Made by a program: the position numbers and the translations under genes | In this document: in pieces, positions 55,325 through 64,000 of the stretch | Numbering within the stretch: the first letter of the stretch is position 1 | How the letters are laid out: each line of letters starts with the position of its first letter | Source: Hygrocybe punicea | Lineage: Eukaryota; Basidiomycota; Agaricomycetes; Agaricales; Hygrophoraceae | Direction of reading: 5' to 3' | Assembly (NCBI GenBank): GCA_963556145.1 | Contig: OY744473.1 | Location: forward strand, 930,001 to 994,000 | Length of the DNA stretch: 64,000 bases | The notes under the pieces: generated by a model | What the model saw: the letters and a program-made list of their open reading frames with translations, nothing else | The model's database searches: none | What the model was told of the DNA's origin: nothing

Positions 55325-57541
55325 TTACATAGTGGCAAGGGCATCGCTCCCCCCGTGATTCCCAGCCTGTCCAACAGCCTCATCAAATGCCTGTAGTTGA
55401 TCCTGCATGCCTCCGCATTCGGGATTCGCAGCCCGCATCGCGTATGCTTCCGGCAGCAGCTCTTGTAGGCGCTTTAAGCACAATATTAAAGTAAGAACAG
55501 GTAATAGATTCGGAAGTTATCTGGACAACGGACCTCGACTCGCCTACGCGAAGATGGGTGGGTGTGGAGAAAATCATATTTACCCATGCCCCCTTCAACA
55601 GCCTCGCCCAACCGGTGCATGAACCTGGAGGGGGGCGTGAGTTCGATTAAGTAATTCTAACAAGCGAGAAAACATGTAGTATATATAAAGTGACCAACAA
55701 AAACTCACGCTGGTACAGCGGTGGGGTCAAAGCACGCTTTTGCTACCAACCGAATGCCGATTGCGTCCGCTGAAGTAGATTGCAGAGCCGACGGAAAAAA
55801 AAGGTGTGACAGGTCAGGCCCCCAGGTTGGATTCGAAAATGGTTTTATGACTGTATTACTTACCTTCGAGTTCCTGCGCCCTCGAGTGGGGAAGCTCCAT
55901 CAAGTACTTCGTGAGCAGTCGCGCCAAGTTAAAATCTAAGCCGAGCGCTTCCAAGAGGAGAGCGATGCCAATAAGAACTTTAACGTTCGAGTATCGTTCC
56001 AAAGAGTGTCGGGCAACTTTACGAAGAACGATTTTCAAATTTGAGCAATGCGGTTTCTGACAAAAGCAAGGGGGGAAAAAAGCTCACCGACATGTCCCAT
56101 CTCTGCAAAACGACGTATGAGGACCAAAAATACAACCCAACGTAAAAAGAAATCAAGAAAATAATAAAATAAAATAAAATAAAATACGCACCGTGTCCAA
56201 GAACAGATGCCAAGCCATGCTCATCTTTGCACACGGGTAATATACCCGTAAACACGACGATGTTTCCTGTGAACGTCCATTCAAACGCTGCCTGGAAAAT
56301 TTGCCCGCAGAATGTGTTGACAAAAACGCACCAAACGCTGCCATGGCATTGACGATTTTGGGGTCGTTGACCACCATTACCGTCCATTCCTTGATTCCCA
56401 ATCCCGGCTCAGACGCCCTTTCAGGTTTCCAAGACAATTCGTCATCCGCACCAGATCCACCAGGTGCAATGGATGAGGAGGTATTATGATAATCATGAAA
56501 ATCAGACCTCACGGTACCGAGATTGGAGGATTCAATGAGTTTTGTGACAACACGGGTGATGTGAACTGTGATAGGGTGATTTGGTGGAAGGACGTGGTCT
56601 TGAAATCCCTGCAGTAACTCTTCTCGATTGGTCTGGGCGAGCTAATCAATCAATAGTTAGCCGACCAAGGTTTTTTTTTTGGGGGGGAGGGGGAATCTTA
56701 GACAAGACATGACAAAATTGGAGCTATACACACCTGGGCTTCATATTTGGCACTGACATCCATGAAACGTAAACGGCCTGTTTCCGGCACTCGCTCCAAA
56801 CTATAGAATATTCTCAAGTTCAGCCATGCTGAATAGCGCTCGATCAGGAGTTCAAATCACGAAACAGGCTTCCCGAAAACGACTCGGAGTATATCCTTGT
56901 TACATAGAGATGACAACCCGCACTTTCGTTTCGAGACAGGGAGCGATGGCAATCATCGAGTAGCCAAATAATTTCGGTTGCCCTTTGCCCAGTGGACCGC
57001 CATTCACTTTGCTGGCAACCCCCAAAGGTGCTACAACGTCAAACTCGAGAGACAGAACATAGAACAACACCCCACACGTTGAAAACAGAAGAATAAAACA
57101 GAAGAATTTAAAAAAAAGAACAAAACTCAACTGCGCCACGTAGTAAATGCCCCCAAGGATGACGAGTCCCGCCACGACTCTCGTGCCGATATCCCATCTA
57201 CTGACATCAAACGGACGTTCGGGGTCAGGCGCGAAACGCAGATAGCGGGCATGACGAGGAACGGTGGATGATAGGTATCGCCGTTTGTGCCAGTGGCCCG
57301 GCGGGTGTTGTGGCACGATCCGAATCGGTGCTGCCAGTACTAGTGGTGCTGGTGGGATGGCATTCGTTTCAGACCGAGCTTGTAGTAGAATGCTGCGGTT
57401 GCGGGTGGCAGTGGGCAACCATGATTTTGATTTTGGGTAAAAGCTGGAGTTCCAGCTCGAATACGCAGAAGAGACGCACCCGAGTCTCGGGCAGCGTCCG
57501 ACAGGGTATGTTTTCCTAGCGATAGAACTGATGGAGAGCAT
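55325..57541 (-). CDS. OMA1: OMA1-type mitochondrial M48 metallopeptidase
   Basis: The start ATG at 57541 gives a basic, Ser/Arg-rich N-terminus (mitochondrial targeting). Next come a membrane segment (TRVVAGLVILGGIYYVAQ), LERVPETGRLRFMDVS, NREELLQGFQDHVLPP, VNDPKIVNAMAAFG, NIVVFTGILPVCKDEHGLASVLG, and the split active site HEMGH-VVARHSLERYSNV (HExxH; exons end near 56185, middle exon near 56100). The third zinc ligand lies in QELEADAIG. The C-terminus is RLQELLPEAYAMRAANPE. OMA1 cleaves inner-membrane OPA1/Mgm1-type proteins under stress. About seven to eight introns. One intron (about 56810-57125) is unusually long, so an exon there may have been missed. Confidence 0.85.
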
Positions 57542-57779
57542 GGGGCCGCCCACGGCTGATCCAAGAGGGAAAAAACGCAATTTCTTGTCTCTGTTTTGGA
57601 AACGTTTTGACTTTGCCGTAAATGTCGACGGAGTCGTAGTACTTATGTTGCTGCCGGCAACCAGTGCCAGGCCTACCAAGTAGGATAAGGTAGAGGTGTT
57701 GTCTATCTTGATACAATGCTTTGAGTAGATACAGGTCTAGTGGAAAGTGTTTCTTTGATAATTATTTGCAAGTCCAATT

Positions 57780-59385
57780 TCATCGAGCTCTCTGGCGTCG
57801 TGAGGCAAGAAAGCTCCAAGCGTCCTCCCAATTCAAACGCTCACGCTCCTTACCCATCGCCTCCCCCAGCCTCGTCTCCTCCGCATCAATCGCCTTCCAA
57901 TCTCCATACTCGGTCACCATCCCTTCCTTCAAGCCAGCTTGGATCTCTGGAGGAGGATCCTCAGGATGCGGATCTGGGTTCATCATAATCAGGTCGTCGT
58001 CGTGTTCGTGGTGGTTTCGTTCCACTAGGGAGGCAGCAGCAGCAGCAGCAGCAGCAGCGCGCGCAACTTCACCCTGTGATAGCCAATCCGAAATTATGGT
58101 TTCTGCGACCGCGTACGAGTCGATCATCGTTGAAGCGAGGACACCCTTGGCGCCCGTTGCAGCCCAACCCGAGGCATATATATTTTTGAGTGGTGGTGGT
58201 GGTGGTGGTGGTGGTGGTGGTGTTCCTGCTGCTAGCGCAGAAGCAGGCGAAGGGACGACTCGACCCGCCACGACACGCAAGTGCCCAAGGGTGGGATCGT
58301 AGAAGGGCGCTATTGGTTCCGCGCGGAAGCCGAGAGAAGTGATGACGAGCGACGTGGCAAGTGTCGATGTCTCACCAGTAGGCACGGCGCGACGCGTCGT
58401 GGGGTCGACGATGGTGTGGGCCAGATTGAGAGTTGCTGGGGCGGTGGTGGGAGACAGTGTCGAGGAGAGGCCCGTTGGAGCCCTGAAAAACTCGAGCGAC
58501 CATGTTTTGCGCGTGGAACCCAGTGTGGATTTGGATCCCTTCTGAAGGATTTGCATTACGCGGGTTTGTTGACGTGTAAGGGAAACGTCGGGCGGTAGTG
58601 TAAGGAGCTGTGGATCTAGGGGTATCATGGATGCTTCTGGCAGGTTCATCATCTCTCGTAATTCCTTGGCAGCGAAGGCCGCTTCGAGTGGTCCGCGTCT
58701 GCCTACAATAGACACGTGCTGAACAGCCGAACGTGAGAGGACGTCGAGGACAGGTTGCGGTATATCGTATTTCGCCAGCGTGGTTGGACAGGATAGAAGA
58801 ATTCGGGCAACATCGAGGGAAACGTTGCCATTCCCAATGAGAGTTACGTGAGAAGCTTTGTCTAGGGGTGGTGCGGGAGGCCGCGATGGATGCCGGGTGT
58901 ACCAGTGAACGAAAGAGAGTGCAGGGATGCAAAGGGAGGAAGGGCGCAGGTCTGGATGCAGAATCGGCACAGTACATCCTGTAGCCAACAAAAGATGGGT
59001 GTAGTTGGACAGGATGGAAGAAAACGGCAGCTTCAATGCATGTCCAATAGTATTTGGCGCATCGGGACCAACATTGACATTACCGAAGAAACGAAACCGG
59101 GGGTCAGCCGCTGCAGAGTCGAACCTTTTCGTGCAGTTCTGAGCTCCTCAGCCAAAATACGAAAAGAATTTGATTAAGGGGAGTTGGACGAACCTTGACC
59201 TCTGGGTGATCTGGTGCCACTCCATATCTCACCAGTCCGTGAGGTGCCCACAGACGGTCGTACATGTGGATTTTGAACGGTGGAGAGTTGGGATTTGAGG
59301 ACGGCAGAAGAGCCAGCAGGCGGGAAGCTGCATAAAAGGCTGATGGTCCTCCACCGATGATGGCTAATTTGAAGGTGGGTGCCAT
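57780..59385 (-). CDS. ARH1: NADPH:adrenodoxin oxidoreductase, ARH1/FDXR type (516 aa)
   Basis: Exons 59385-59194 and 59138-57780 join in frame across a 55-bp intron. The FAD site is LAIIGGGPSAFYAASRLL, followed by MYDRLWAPHGLVRYGVAPDHPEVK and NCTKRFDSAAADPRFRFFGN. The NADPH site is VTLIGNGNVSLDVARILL. The C-terminal FAD loop is NIYASGWAATGAKGVLASTM. The enzyme passes electrons from NADPH to mitochondrial ferredoxin for iron-sulfur cluster and heme A synthesis. Oddities: an 11-residue poly-Pro run (GGT repeats on the plus strand at 58193-58225) and a poly-Ala run (GCA repeats at 58026-58058), both in surface loops. The N-terminus is short, with little room for a targeting peptide. Confidence 0.92.
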
Positions 59386-59400
59386 GAATGAGCTTCAGGT

Positions 59401-59441
59401 GGGGGATAAAATAAAATAAAATAAAATAAAATAAAATAAAA
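59401..59441. repeat. ATAAA simple repeat
   Basis: About seven tandem copies of AAATA/ATAAA between the tRNA and the ARH1 start. Confidence 0.8.
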
Positions 59442-59442
59442 A

Positions 59443-59522
59443 TTCGGATACGGGGAATCGAACCCCGAGCTGCCGCGATCTAACATGAGAGGCGGCAATG
59501 TTAGCCGTTACACCATATCCGA
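59443..59522 (-). tRNA. tRNA-Glu (CTC) with 8-nt intron
   Basis: The minus strand folds as a complete cloverleaf. Acceptor stem TCGGATA pairs with TATCCGA. The T arm is CGGGG TTCGATT CCCCG (box B). The anticodon stem GCCGC pairs with GCGGC, with loop CTCTCA and anticodon CTC. An 8-nt insertion (TGTTAGAT) follows position 37, the canonical tRNA intron site. Box A reads GGTGTAACGG, as in eukaryotic tRNA-Glu. Confidence 0.92.
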
Positions 59523-59814
59523 TTATTGAAAAGTTGCCTTTGAAGAGATTCATTTACAAAGCCGCAAGTTCGATTTGTAACCCAACGGCTAATAATAATC
59601 CAATCACCAGTAAACTTGACGTTGCTTGATGGTCCCCACGACGTTGTGCTGCGGTAGACCCACACCTTGGCAACAGCGGCATCGCAAGACCCTCGGGAGC
59701 TTTCTGCAAGTCAGCTATAAAGCCAAGGATGCCCTTCCCTGATACTTCAGCTGCGCTCACCCAACCTTCTACGTGCCGGTCACCAGAATAACATATCTCT
59801 ACACCTCTTTCACC

Positions 59815-60355
59815 ATGGCTTTCAGACTCGTTTGTACCGCACTCTTTCTCTGCGCCATCGTTGGGGCAACTCCCACGAAACTCCCTTCTCGCTCAGATCG
59901 TATCGCCGCCATGAGCCTGAGAAGACCCCCGCAGGGTAAGTGTCTACACAATATCTCTTATCCCATTTTATTCTCGCTTAACCGAACTCCACAGACCTCC
60001 GGAGTGGCCTCATTCCCGATCCCCAGCAAGTGCGGTTCCCAGTGCCCGAGCGGAGTGCACGTCGGTATCGACGCACCCTTAAAGTTAAACCTCTTAATGA
60101 TCGTGTGATCACACGCCCAAAGCCAAGTAAGTTCCAACACCCAGGTTTTATACATATTTACTCTGGTTACTGAGAATCCCCCACAAAGACCACCGTACAA
60201 GTAGCGGTCTCATCATACCAGACACCGCGAAAGAGAAACCCCAGGAAGGGCACGTTATTGCCGTCGGCCCTGGAAGACAAACATCACCATCACGCCCATT
60301 AAATGTGAAGATCGGGGACACGGTATCGTTTGGCAAGTATGGCGGCAAGAAGTGA
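59815..60355 (+). CDS. Bacterial-type GroES domain protein with signal peptide (139 aa)
   Basis: Exons 59815-59935, 59995-60126 and 60189-60355 join in frame across introns of 59 and 62 bp. Residues 1-20 are a secretion-signal-like N-terminus ([18 protein letters not shown]). Residues about 21-73 are basic and Pro-rich. Residues about 74-139 are a GroES/Cpn10 fold: [55 protein letters not shown]. The [13 protein letters not shown] mobile loop/roof segment is the bacterial form; fungal mitochondrial Hsp10 reads differently there. The C-terminus is short, ending GGKK. I infer horizontal acquisition from a bacterium followed by gain of introns and a signal, or an exported co-opted chaperonin cofactor. 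Whether it still pairs with a GroEL is unknown. Confidence 0.75.
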
Positions 60356-61205
60356 ACGGGCTGCTGTGTTGTCGTCGTCTTTTTGATGTCCAAGGGGCTG
60401 GGAGACGTCGATTCAGATAGAAATTCTGCGCACGAACCCGATGATGCATGCTGAGTGGCTTAGTTTTTAAGAAAAGAGTTGCGGCATTCCCTATCCAAGT
60501 CACTGGTTTCAACACCCAAGAATCTGTGTGAAGTCAGTGAAGGAAGACCTGTTTGGGTGCCTCCAGCAGCAATAAAATTACCTCAACGACGCGAAGCCCA
60601 CATTTTGACACATAACATCCTCAAGAGCTATTGCAAGCAGTGAGGATGAAATAGTAGGACCTACAACCAACCACGTCTTCATGACCCTCTGTTCAAACTT
60701 CAAAACACCAAAGAAAAAATGTTCATACCAAGCAATCAACTCGGTGTTCGTTGCTCCACGTCCACCCATTGGCACTCGGGAGTCGGGTCTTGTTCCTTCA
60801 AGTTCAAGTTCGCAAGCATCGCATCCTTTTATTGTAAGCAGCTGCGTCCTCCAACGCCGCTCAGCGGGTTCAGATAAGAATCCTTCAAACGATTCGTCTT
60901 GCTTTCATGCCGAGTCGCTTGAGCGAGGAGGGCGCACTGATCTCATCAAAAATCCCTTGAGAAGCCTTCGAAACACCCAAGGGCGAGAGCCTTAGTGATG
61001 GCTTAGTGATGGCTTCTGCGACAAACTTCGGACAAAGGGGGAGTTGTGATATATGGATGGCTGAATCCCAGGATAGTAATGCAAGTTACTGCAAGTATAC
61101 CTCTAAATCGCTGCGATTCGAATGATTCAATGAACAGTACTGGAAGGACATCTATTTGTAACATACAAAGCTATAGTTTCAGGAGCTACTTTTTTTTCCC
61201 ACCCA
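60356..61205. other. Intergenic with an orphan minus-strand coding-like stretch
   Basis: About 60578-60900 on the minus strand reads WRTQLLTIKGCDACELELEG, PDSRVPMGGRGATNTELIAW, VMKTWLVVGPTISSSLLAI, ending at TGA 60578. It has ordinary amino-acid composition but no start, no splice partners and no family I can name. It may be a gene or transposon remnant. The rest holds nothing recognisable. Confidence 0.3.
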
Positions 61206-62843
61206 TCAATAACCGCAGTAAAGGAGACTTAGAAGACCAGTTTCGTCGTTTTCAACAATCCACCGTTGCCGAACATCACCATTTCTCTCCGACCTCCCAA
61301 AGTCAATCAGACGAAAGCTAGGAACATCCCACGAACGCAAGGCTGGCGAGTCGGAGAGCGGACCTTCCTGCTTGAGAACGTTACGGTCAGCGAACGACCC
61401 ATGCATCCACCCTGCTTCGTGGAATCGCAAGATGAGCGAGGCGCATTCGTGTTTATCATCCATGTCGAGACGATTCAGCCGAATGGGAACACCACAGTGC
61501 TCGACGAGAAGGATTGGGCTGAGATACTGCGGTGGATCTTCTTTGTTCACGTTCGTGTCCATCTCCGAGTCGTCATCATTTGACTCGGAGTCTGGTACAT
61601 AATACCCATAGAATTGCGGTACCAGCGCTCCAACAGGAAACGGATCTAACAGTGGCCGCAACAAATTATAACCATCCCAATGTTCATAGAAATGCGATGG
61701 GAAAGACTGATAGTTGATGGCCTCCTTCGCGAGGTGCGTGTCATTTGGGTAGGAGAGTTTGGCTGCAACCGTGACCTTCGAGGTGAGGGGTACCTGGTAT
61801 GATGGTTGAAGATGTACGCAATATGGGGCCCGCTCGGGATTTTGCCAATGCACATCCTGGATTTTTATTTTGGTGAACGGTCCCTCGAACTTCGGATAAA
61901 CGTCGACGGGTTCCGCCACTGTGAAACACTCCTTGATGGCATCCTCCTTGTCCTTGCCCTTTTCGTCACACGCCTTGTTCGAGCTAGTAGTGATGACTTC
62001 GAAGTCAGGTCCACCGTCCACCTCGCGAACATGGTCACTGTGCCTAACCAACTCTGCTGTCACACCAGGTTGGAAGACAAGCGAAGAATGCGTCCATTCA
62101 AGTTTCGAAGTCGGGATTTTCACATGGCTTGCGATTGGCTCGGATGCCAAACCAAGTATCTTCACAACGTAAGCCGACCAACCATCACGAAGGGTCAACT
62201 CTCCACACTTGTCCATCTCCGTCAATTTCTCCTTCACCTTCTCCAATAAACATGTCTCACAAATCCTATCTGTAATGAATAAAGAACGAGGAAGTTCCCA
62301 TTCAGCTTCATACACAACCGAGTGGTGTCCTTCGCCGCAACGTGCAGAAGGCCGTAGGTAGAGATGAGCTTCAGGGATGGAGCTGGGAGGATCTGGCTTA
62401 GGCGGACACTCAGCAACTATGAATAGCGGTTCTCCTCCAAGGAATTTTGGTTGGAGTTCAATCGTGAAGCAATTCTGCGCCTTTGCTTCCTTCTTCATAC
62501 GCGCTTTCTCCAGCTCCATGCTCTTTTCGGCCTCGGGTGATAATTGCAGACTGTATGTTCGGATGACATCACGGAGTTTGTCGCTTGCAGTACGATCATA
62601 GCGTTGGACGAAGAGGACGTTACGAAAATCATGCACGACGAGTTTCCGGGGAAGAAGATGGTATGGAATATGCTGCTGTAGCGTAGGGGCTTTCAAGGAG
62701 AAATCGGACGGGCGAAGTTGTGAATTTTCTGATGAAGCGGATGTTTCACCGGCTGTGGACTCCCCGGTAGGTTGTTTGTCTTTTGGCTCGGTTACATTGA
62801 TACGGCTCATGCGACATTCTGTGTCGAGAATGAGGGTTCCCAC
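61206..62843 (-). CDS. Agaricomycete kinase-like (degenerate aminoglycoside/RIO-type fold) protein
   Basis: A single long exon. The C-terminal third has the kinase-like signature: LILRFHEAGWMHGSFADRNVL (catalytic-loop position) and FRLIDFGRSER (metal-binding Asp region), as in mushroom proteins annotated as protein-kinase-like. Earlier, YLRPSARCGEGHHSVVYEAEW resembles a Gly-rich ATP loop. Mushrooms encode many such proteins of unknown substrate. The frame is open upstream to a TGA at 62907, and beyond it the same frame continues to about 63398 with protein-like sequence (PVLDLHKPPPSLKIWDGRK). The true start may therefore lie further 5', with an intron hiding the TGA. 62764 (MSRINVTEP) is a conservative internal ATG. 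Confidence 0.6.
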   Translation of the reverse strand: MGTLILDTECRMSRINVTEPKDKQPTGESTAGETSASSENSQLRPSDFSLKAPTLQQHIPYHLLPRKLVVHDFRNVLFVQRYDRTASDKLRDVIRTYSLQLSPEAEKSMELEKARMKKEAKAQNCFTIELQPKFLGGEPLFIVAECPPKPDPPSSIPEAHLYLRPSARCGEGHHSVVYEAEWELPRSLFITDRICETCLLEKVKEKLTEMDKCGELTLRDGWSAYVVKILGLASEPIASHVKIPTSKLEWTHSSLVFQPGVTAELVRHSDHVREVDGGPDFEVITTSSNKACDEKGKDKEDAIKECFTVAEPVDVYPKFEGPFTKIKIQDVHWQNPERAPYCVHLQPSYQVPLTSKVTVAAKLSYPNDTHLAKEAINYQSFPSHFYEHWDGYNLLRPLLDPFPVGALVPQFYGYYVPDSESNDDDSEMDTNVNKEDPPQYLSPILLVEHCGVPIRLNRLDMDDKHECASLILRFHEAGWMHGSFADRNVLKQEGPLSDSPALRSWDVPSFRLIDFGRSERNGDVRQRWIVENDETGLLSLLYCGY

Positions 62844-62906
62844 ATCATACGGAAAAACCTGGGATGGCTCCTTTTCTTCGTCAGCCCATTTAATTTCGTC
62901 CTGGGC

Positions 62907-63335
62907 TCATTCGAGTTCGCCAATCTGTCGCGCACTGGCTGCGAGTCTGCTCCCCGTTGTAAATGTGACAAGGCTTTGACATCCCGGAATGCGATTCACG
63001 GTGAAGAAGTCGTATAAAGTGGAACCCCAATGTTTAATACCGTTCGAAGTCTTCTTGCCCTGTATCGGGGACTCCGAGTCGGAGGCTAACAGGAGTTTAC
63101 TACCGTTTGGATCTCTTGGCCAAGTGCGAAAGATGCAACGCTTTCTGCCGTCCCATATTTTGAGGGACGGAGGTGGCTTGTGTAAGTCCAGGACAGGGAC
63201 TTCAGGTTGGACCGGTTGAGATGGAGTTGGGGCTGGTTCCGTATTATCAGGGCTTCTACACATGCGCGATGTTTGCAATTGCTGGGAGTAGGAGCCAACG
63301 GTGTAGGACTCACTGGGGTTCTGCGCTACCTGCAT
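62907..63335 (-). CDS. Possible 5' exon(s) of the kinase-like gene
   Basis: The open frame from ATG 63335 (MQVAQNPSES) to TGA 62907 reads PAPTPSQPVQPEVPVLDLHK, WDGRKRCIFRTWPRDPNG and SKLLLASDSESP. It is in the same frame as the downstream kinase-like exon, which suggests one gene with an unrecognised intron, or a nonsense mutation. An alternative first exon, MRRGFLNNPGAKKRARLSQG, ends at a GTAGCG donor near 63326. I cannot settle the structure by eye. Confidence 0.35.
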   Translation of the reverse strand: MQVAQNPSESYTVGSYSQQLQTSRMCRSPDNTEPAPTPSQPVQPEVPVLDLHKPPPSLKIWDGRKRCIFRTWPRDPNGSKLLLASDSESPIQGKKTSNGIKHWGSTLYDFFTVNRIPGCQSLVTFTTGSRLAASARQIGELE

Positions 63336-63592
63336 GAACTGGCGAGCCCTGAGACAACCTGGCCCTCTTCTTTGCCCCTGGGTTGTTGAGAAAACCACGC
63401 CTCATCGGTGAAGAAACGATAAAATAAAACTCTCTATATAACCAAATAAGGCAACGTCTCAAAACGTATGGCCTCGAGACTAATAAGGAATCGCAATCCG
63501 GTAAAAGCCGATGTGTAGGATGGTGAGTGTACTAGTACTTATATGCGGAAGGTGTGAATATGTCCTACTACTTTCGGAACTTGCTCGTCGCA

Positions 63593-64000
63593 TCAAACAT
63601 CCCCAACGTCCATCGTCGTTTCTCGCGATTGACTCCACCGAAACCCAAATCGCTGCCTCGCCGCATACTTCTTCCACTTCTGGATGTCTTCCCGTTCCAG
63701 CAACAACTCCACCGTATGAAAATGGCGCGCGAGCTCCTCGTTTGTCGCAACATGGTGGACGGTGGAATGGCAGTGTCTTCAATCATCCAGGGTTTGCGTC
63801 AACATGGCCCATTCTAAAAAATAAAATAAAAACAAAGGATACATACCTACAAAGCCACGCTACAGAATTCAGCATAGTCTCAGGATGCCACTTCTTCTTC
63901 AACACCTTGTCGTGCGTCGAGCGCGGAATCAAGTGGTGATACGTGAGTCGCGCTTCCCGTTCACAGATTTCACACTCCTTCGTGCGAGTGGACTTCCACA
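63593..64000 (-). CDS. HNH-endonuclease-domain protein, 5' end outside the window
   Basis: Entering from the right edge, the minus strand reads KSTRTKECEICERE, LTYHHLIPRSTHDKVLKKKW, HPETMLNSVAWLCR. Across a 72-bp intron (63848-63777) it continues HCHSTVHHVATNEELARHF, VELLLEREDIQKWKKYAARQ, ending at TGA 63593. The CxxC, HHLIPRS and second Cys/His cluster (CRHCH) with a following His match the ββα-metal HNH fold plus its zinc knuckle. Such proteins are widespread in fungi and have unknown cellular roles; the fold cleaves nucleic acid. Confidence 0.8.

Noticed and set aside
57721..58302. Plus-strand frame of 193 codons with poly-Gly
   Set aside because: Antisense to the adrenodoxin reductase gene; the Gly run comes from the GGT repeat that encodes poly-Pro on the other strand.
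1..64000. CRISPR arrays, operons or bacterial regulatory elements
   Set aside because: Spliceosomal introns, a eukaryotic tRNA intron and fungal gene families show a nuclear fungal sequence; no regularly spaced repeat-spacer array is seen.

Overview
The window is nuclear DNA of a filamentous basidiomycete, most likely an agaricomycete. Genes are split by many 48-90 bp introns with canonical GT..AG ends. Several families are typical of mushrooms: FunK1 kinase, expanded AIG1/MMR-type GTPases, CVNH lectin, NACHT-WD40 receptor and Msb1/Mug8 protein. A repeat block looks CpG-depleted, as expected where transposons are methylated at CpG. Species cannot be named from sequence alone.

Layout. 1-8.4 kb holds an Msb1/Mug8-type gene (running off the left edge), a small single-pass membrane protein, a decayed GTPase, a membrane-protein fragment and a complete FunK1 kinase. 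8.4-28.9 kb is a repeat-rich block with no intact cellular gene that I can support. It holds two TIR elements with exact 8-bp target duplications (hAT-like), two solo LTRs of one family at different stages of decay, a glycoprotein pseudogene split by two of these insertions, an inverted GTPase pseudogene, a third large TIR element, three copies of a 146-157 bp TG..CA repeat around a G/T-skewed CpG-rich core, and a 370-bp MITE. 28.9-32.1 kb has a GTPase gene with a single-base frameshift and a two-domain CVNH lectin gene.

32.2-44.0 kb is the most interesting stretch and looks like a fungal innate-immunity/cell-death island. A CHAT-protease/NTPase/helical-repeat receptor (1518 aa) is transcribed divergently from a 282-aa protein that resembles fungal gasdermin-like proteins. 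An F-box-type gene and a NACHT receptor with about 15 near-identical WD40 repeats follow. In fungi and bacteria, caspase-like or subtilisin-like proteases encoded beside gasdermins activate them by cleavage. The arrangement here suggests a one-locus sensor-protease-pore module.

44.0-47.1 kb is an intergenic stretch followed by a foldback-type transposon with long inverted repeats and a nested mariner-like MITE. It abuts a 5-oxoprolinase gene that ends after its HyuA half. 50.6-64 kb is ordinary housekeeping sequence: zinc-finger protein, RRP45 and TRM112 (divergent), 2-Cys peroxiredoxin, OMA1-type metallopeptidase, adrenodoxin reductase, tRNA-Glu, a kinase-like protein and an HNH-domain protein at the right edge. 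Among them is an unexpected small gene coding for a bacterial-type GroES domain behind a secretion signal and split by two introns.

All names rest on reading translated exons by eye. No database search was run.
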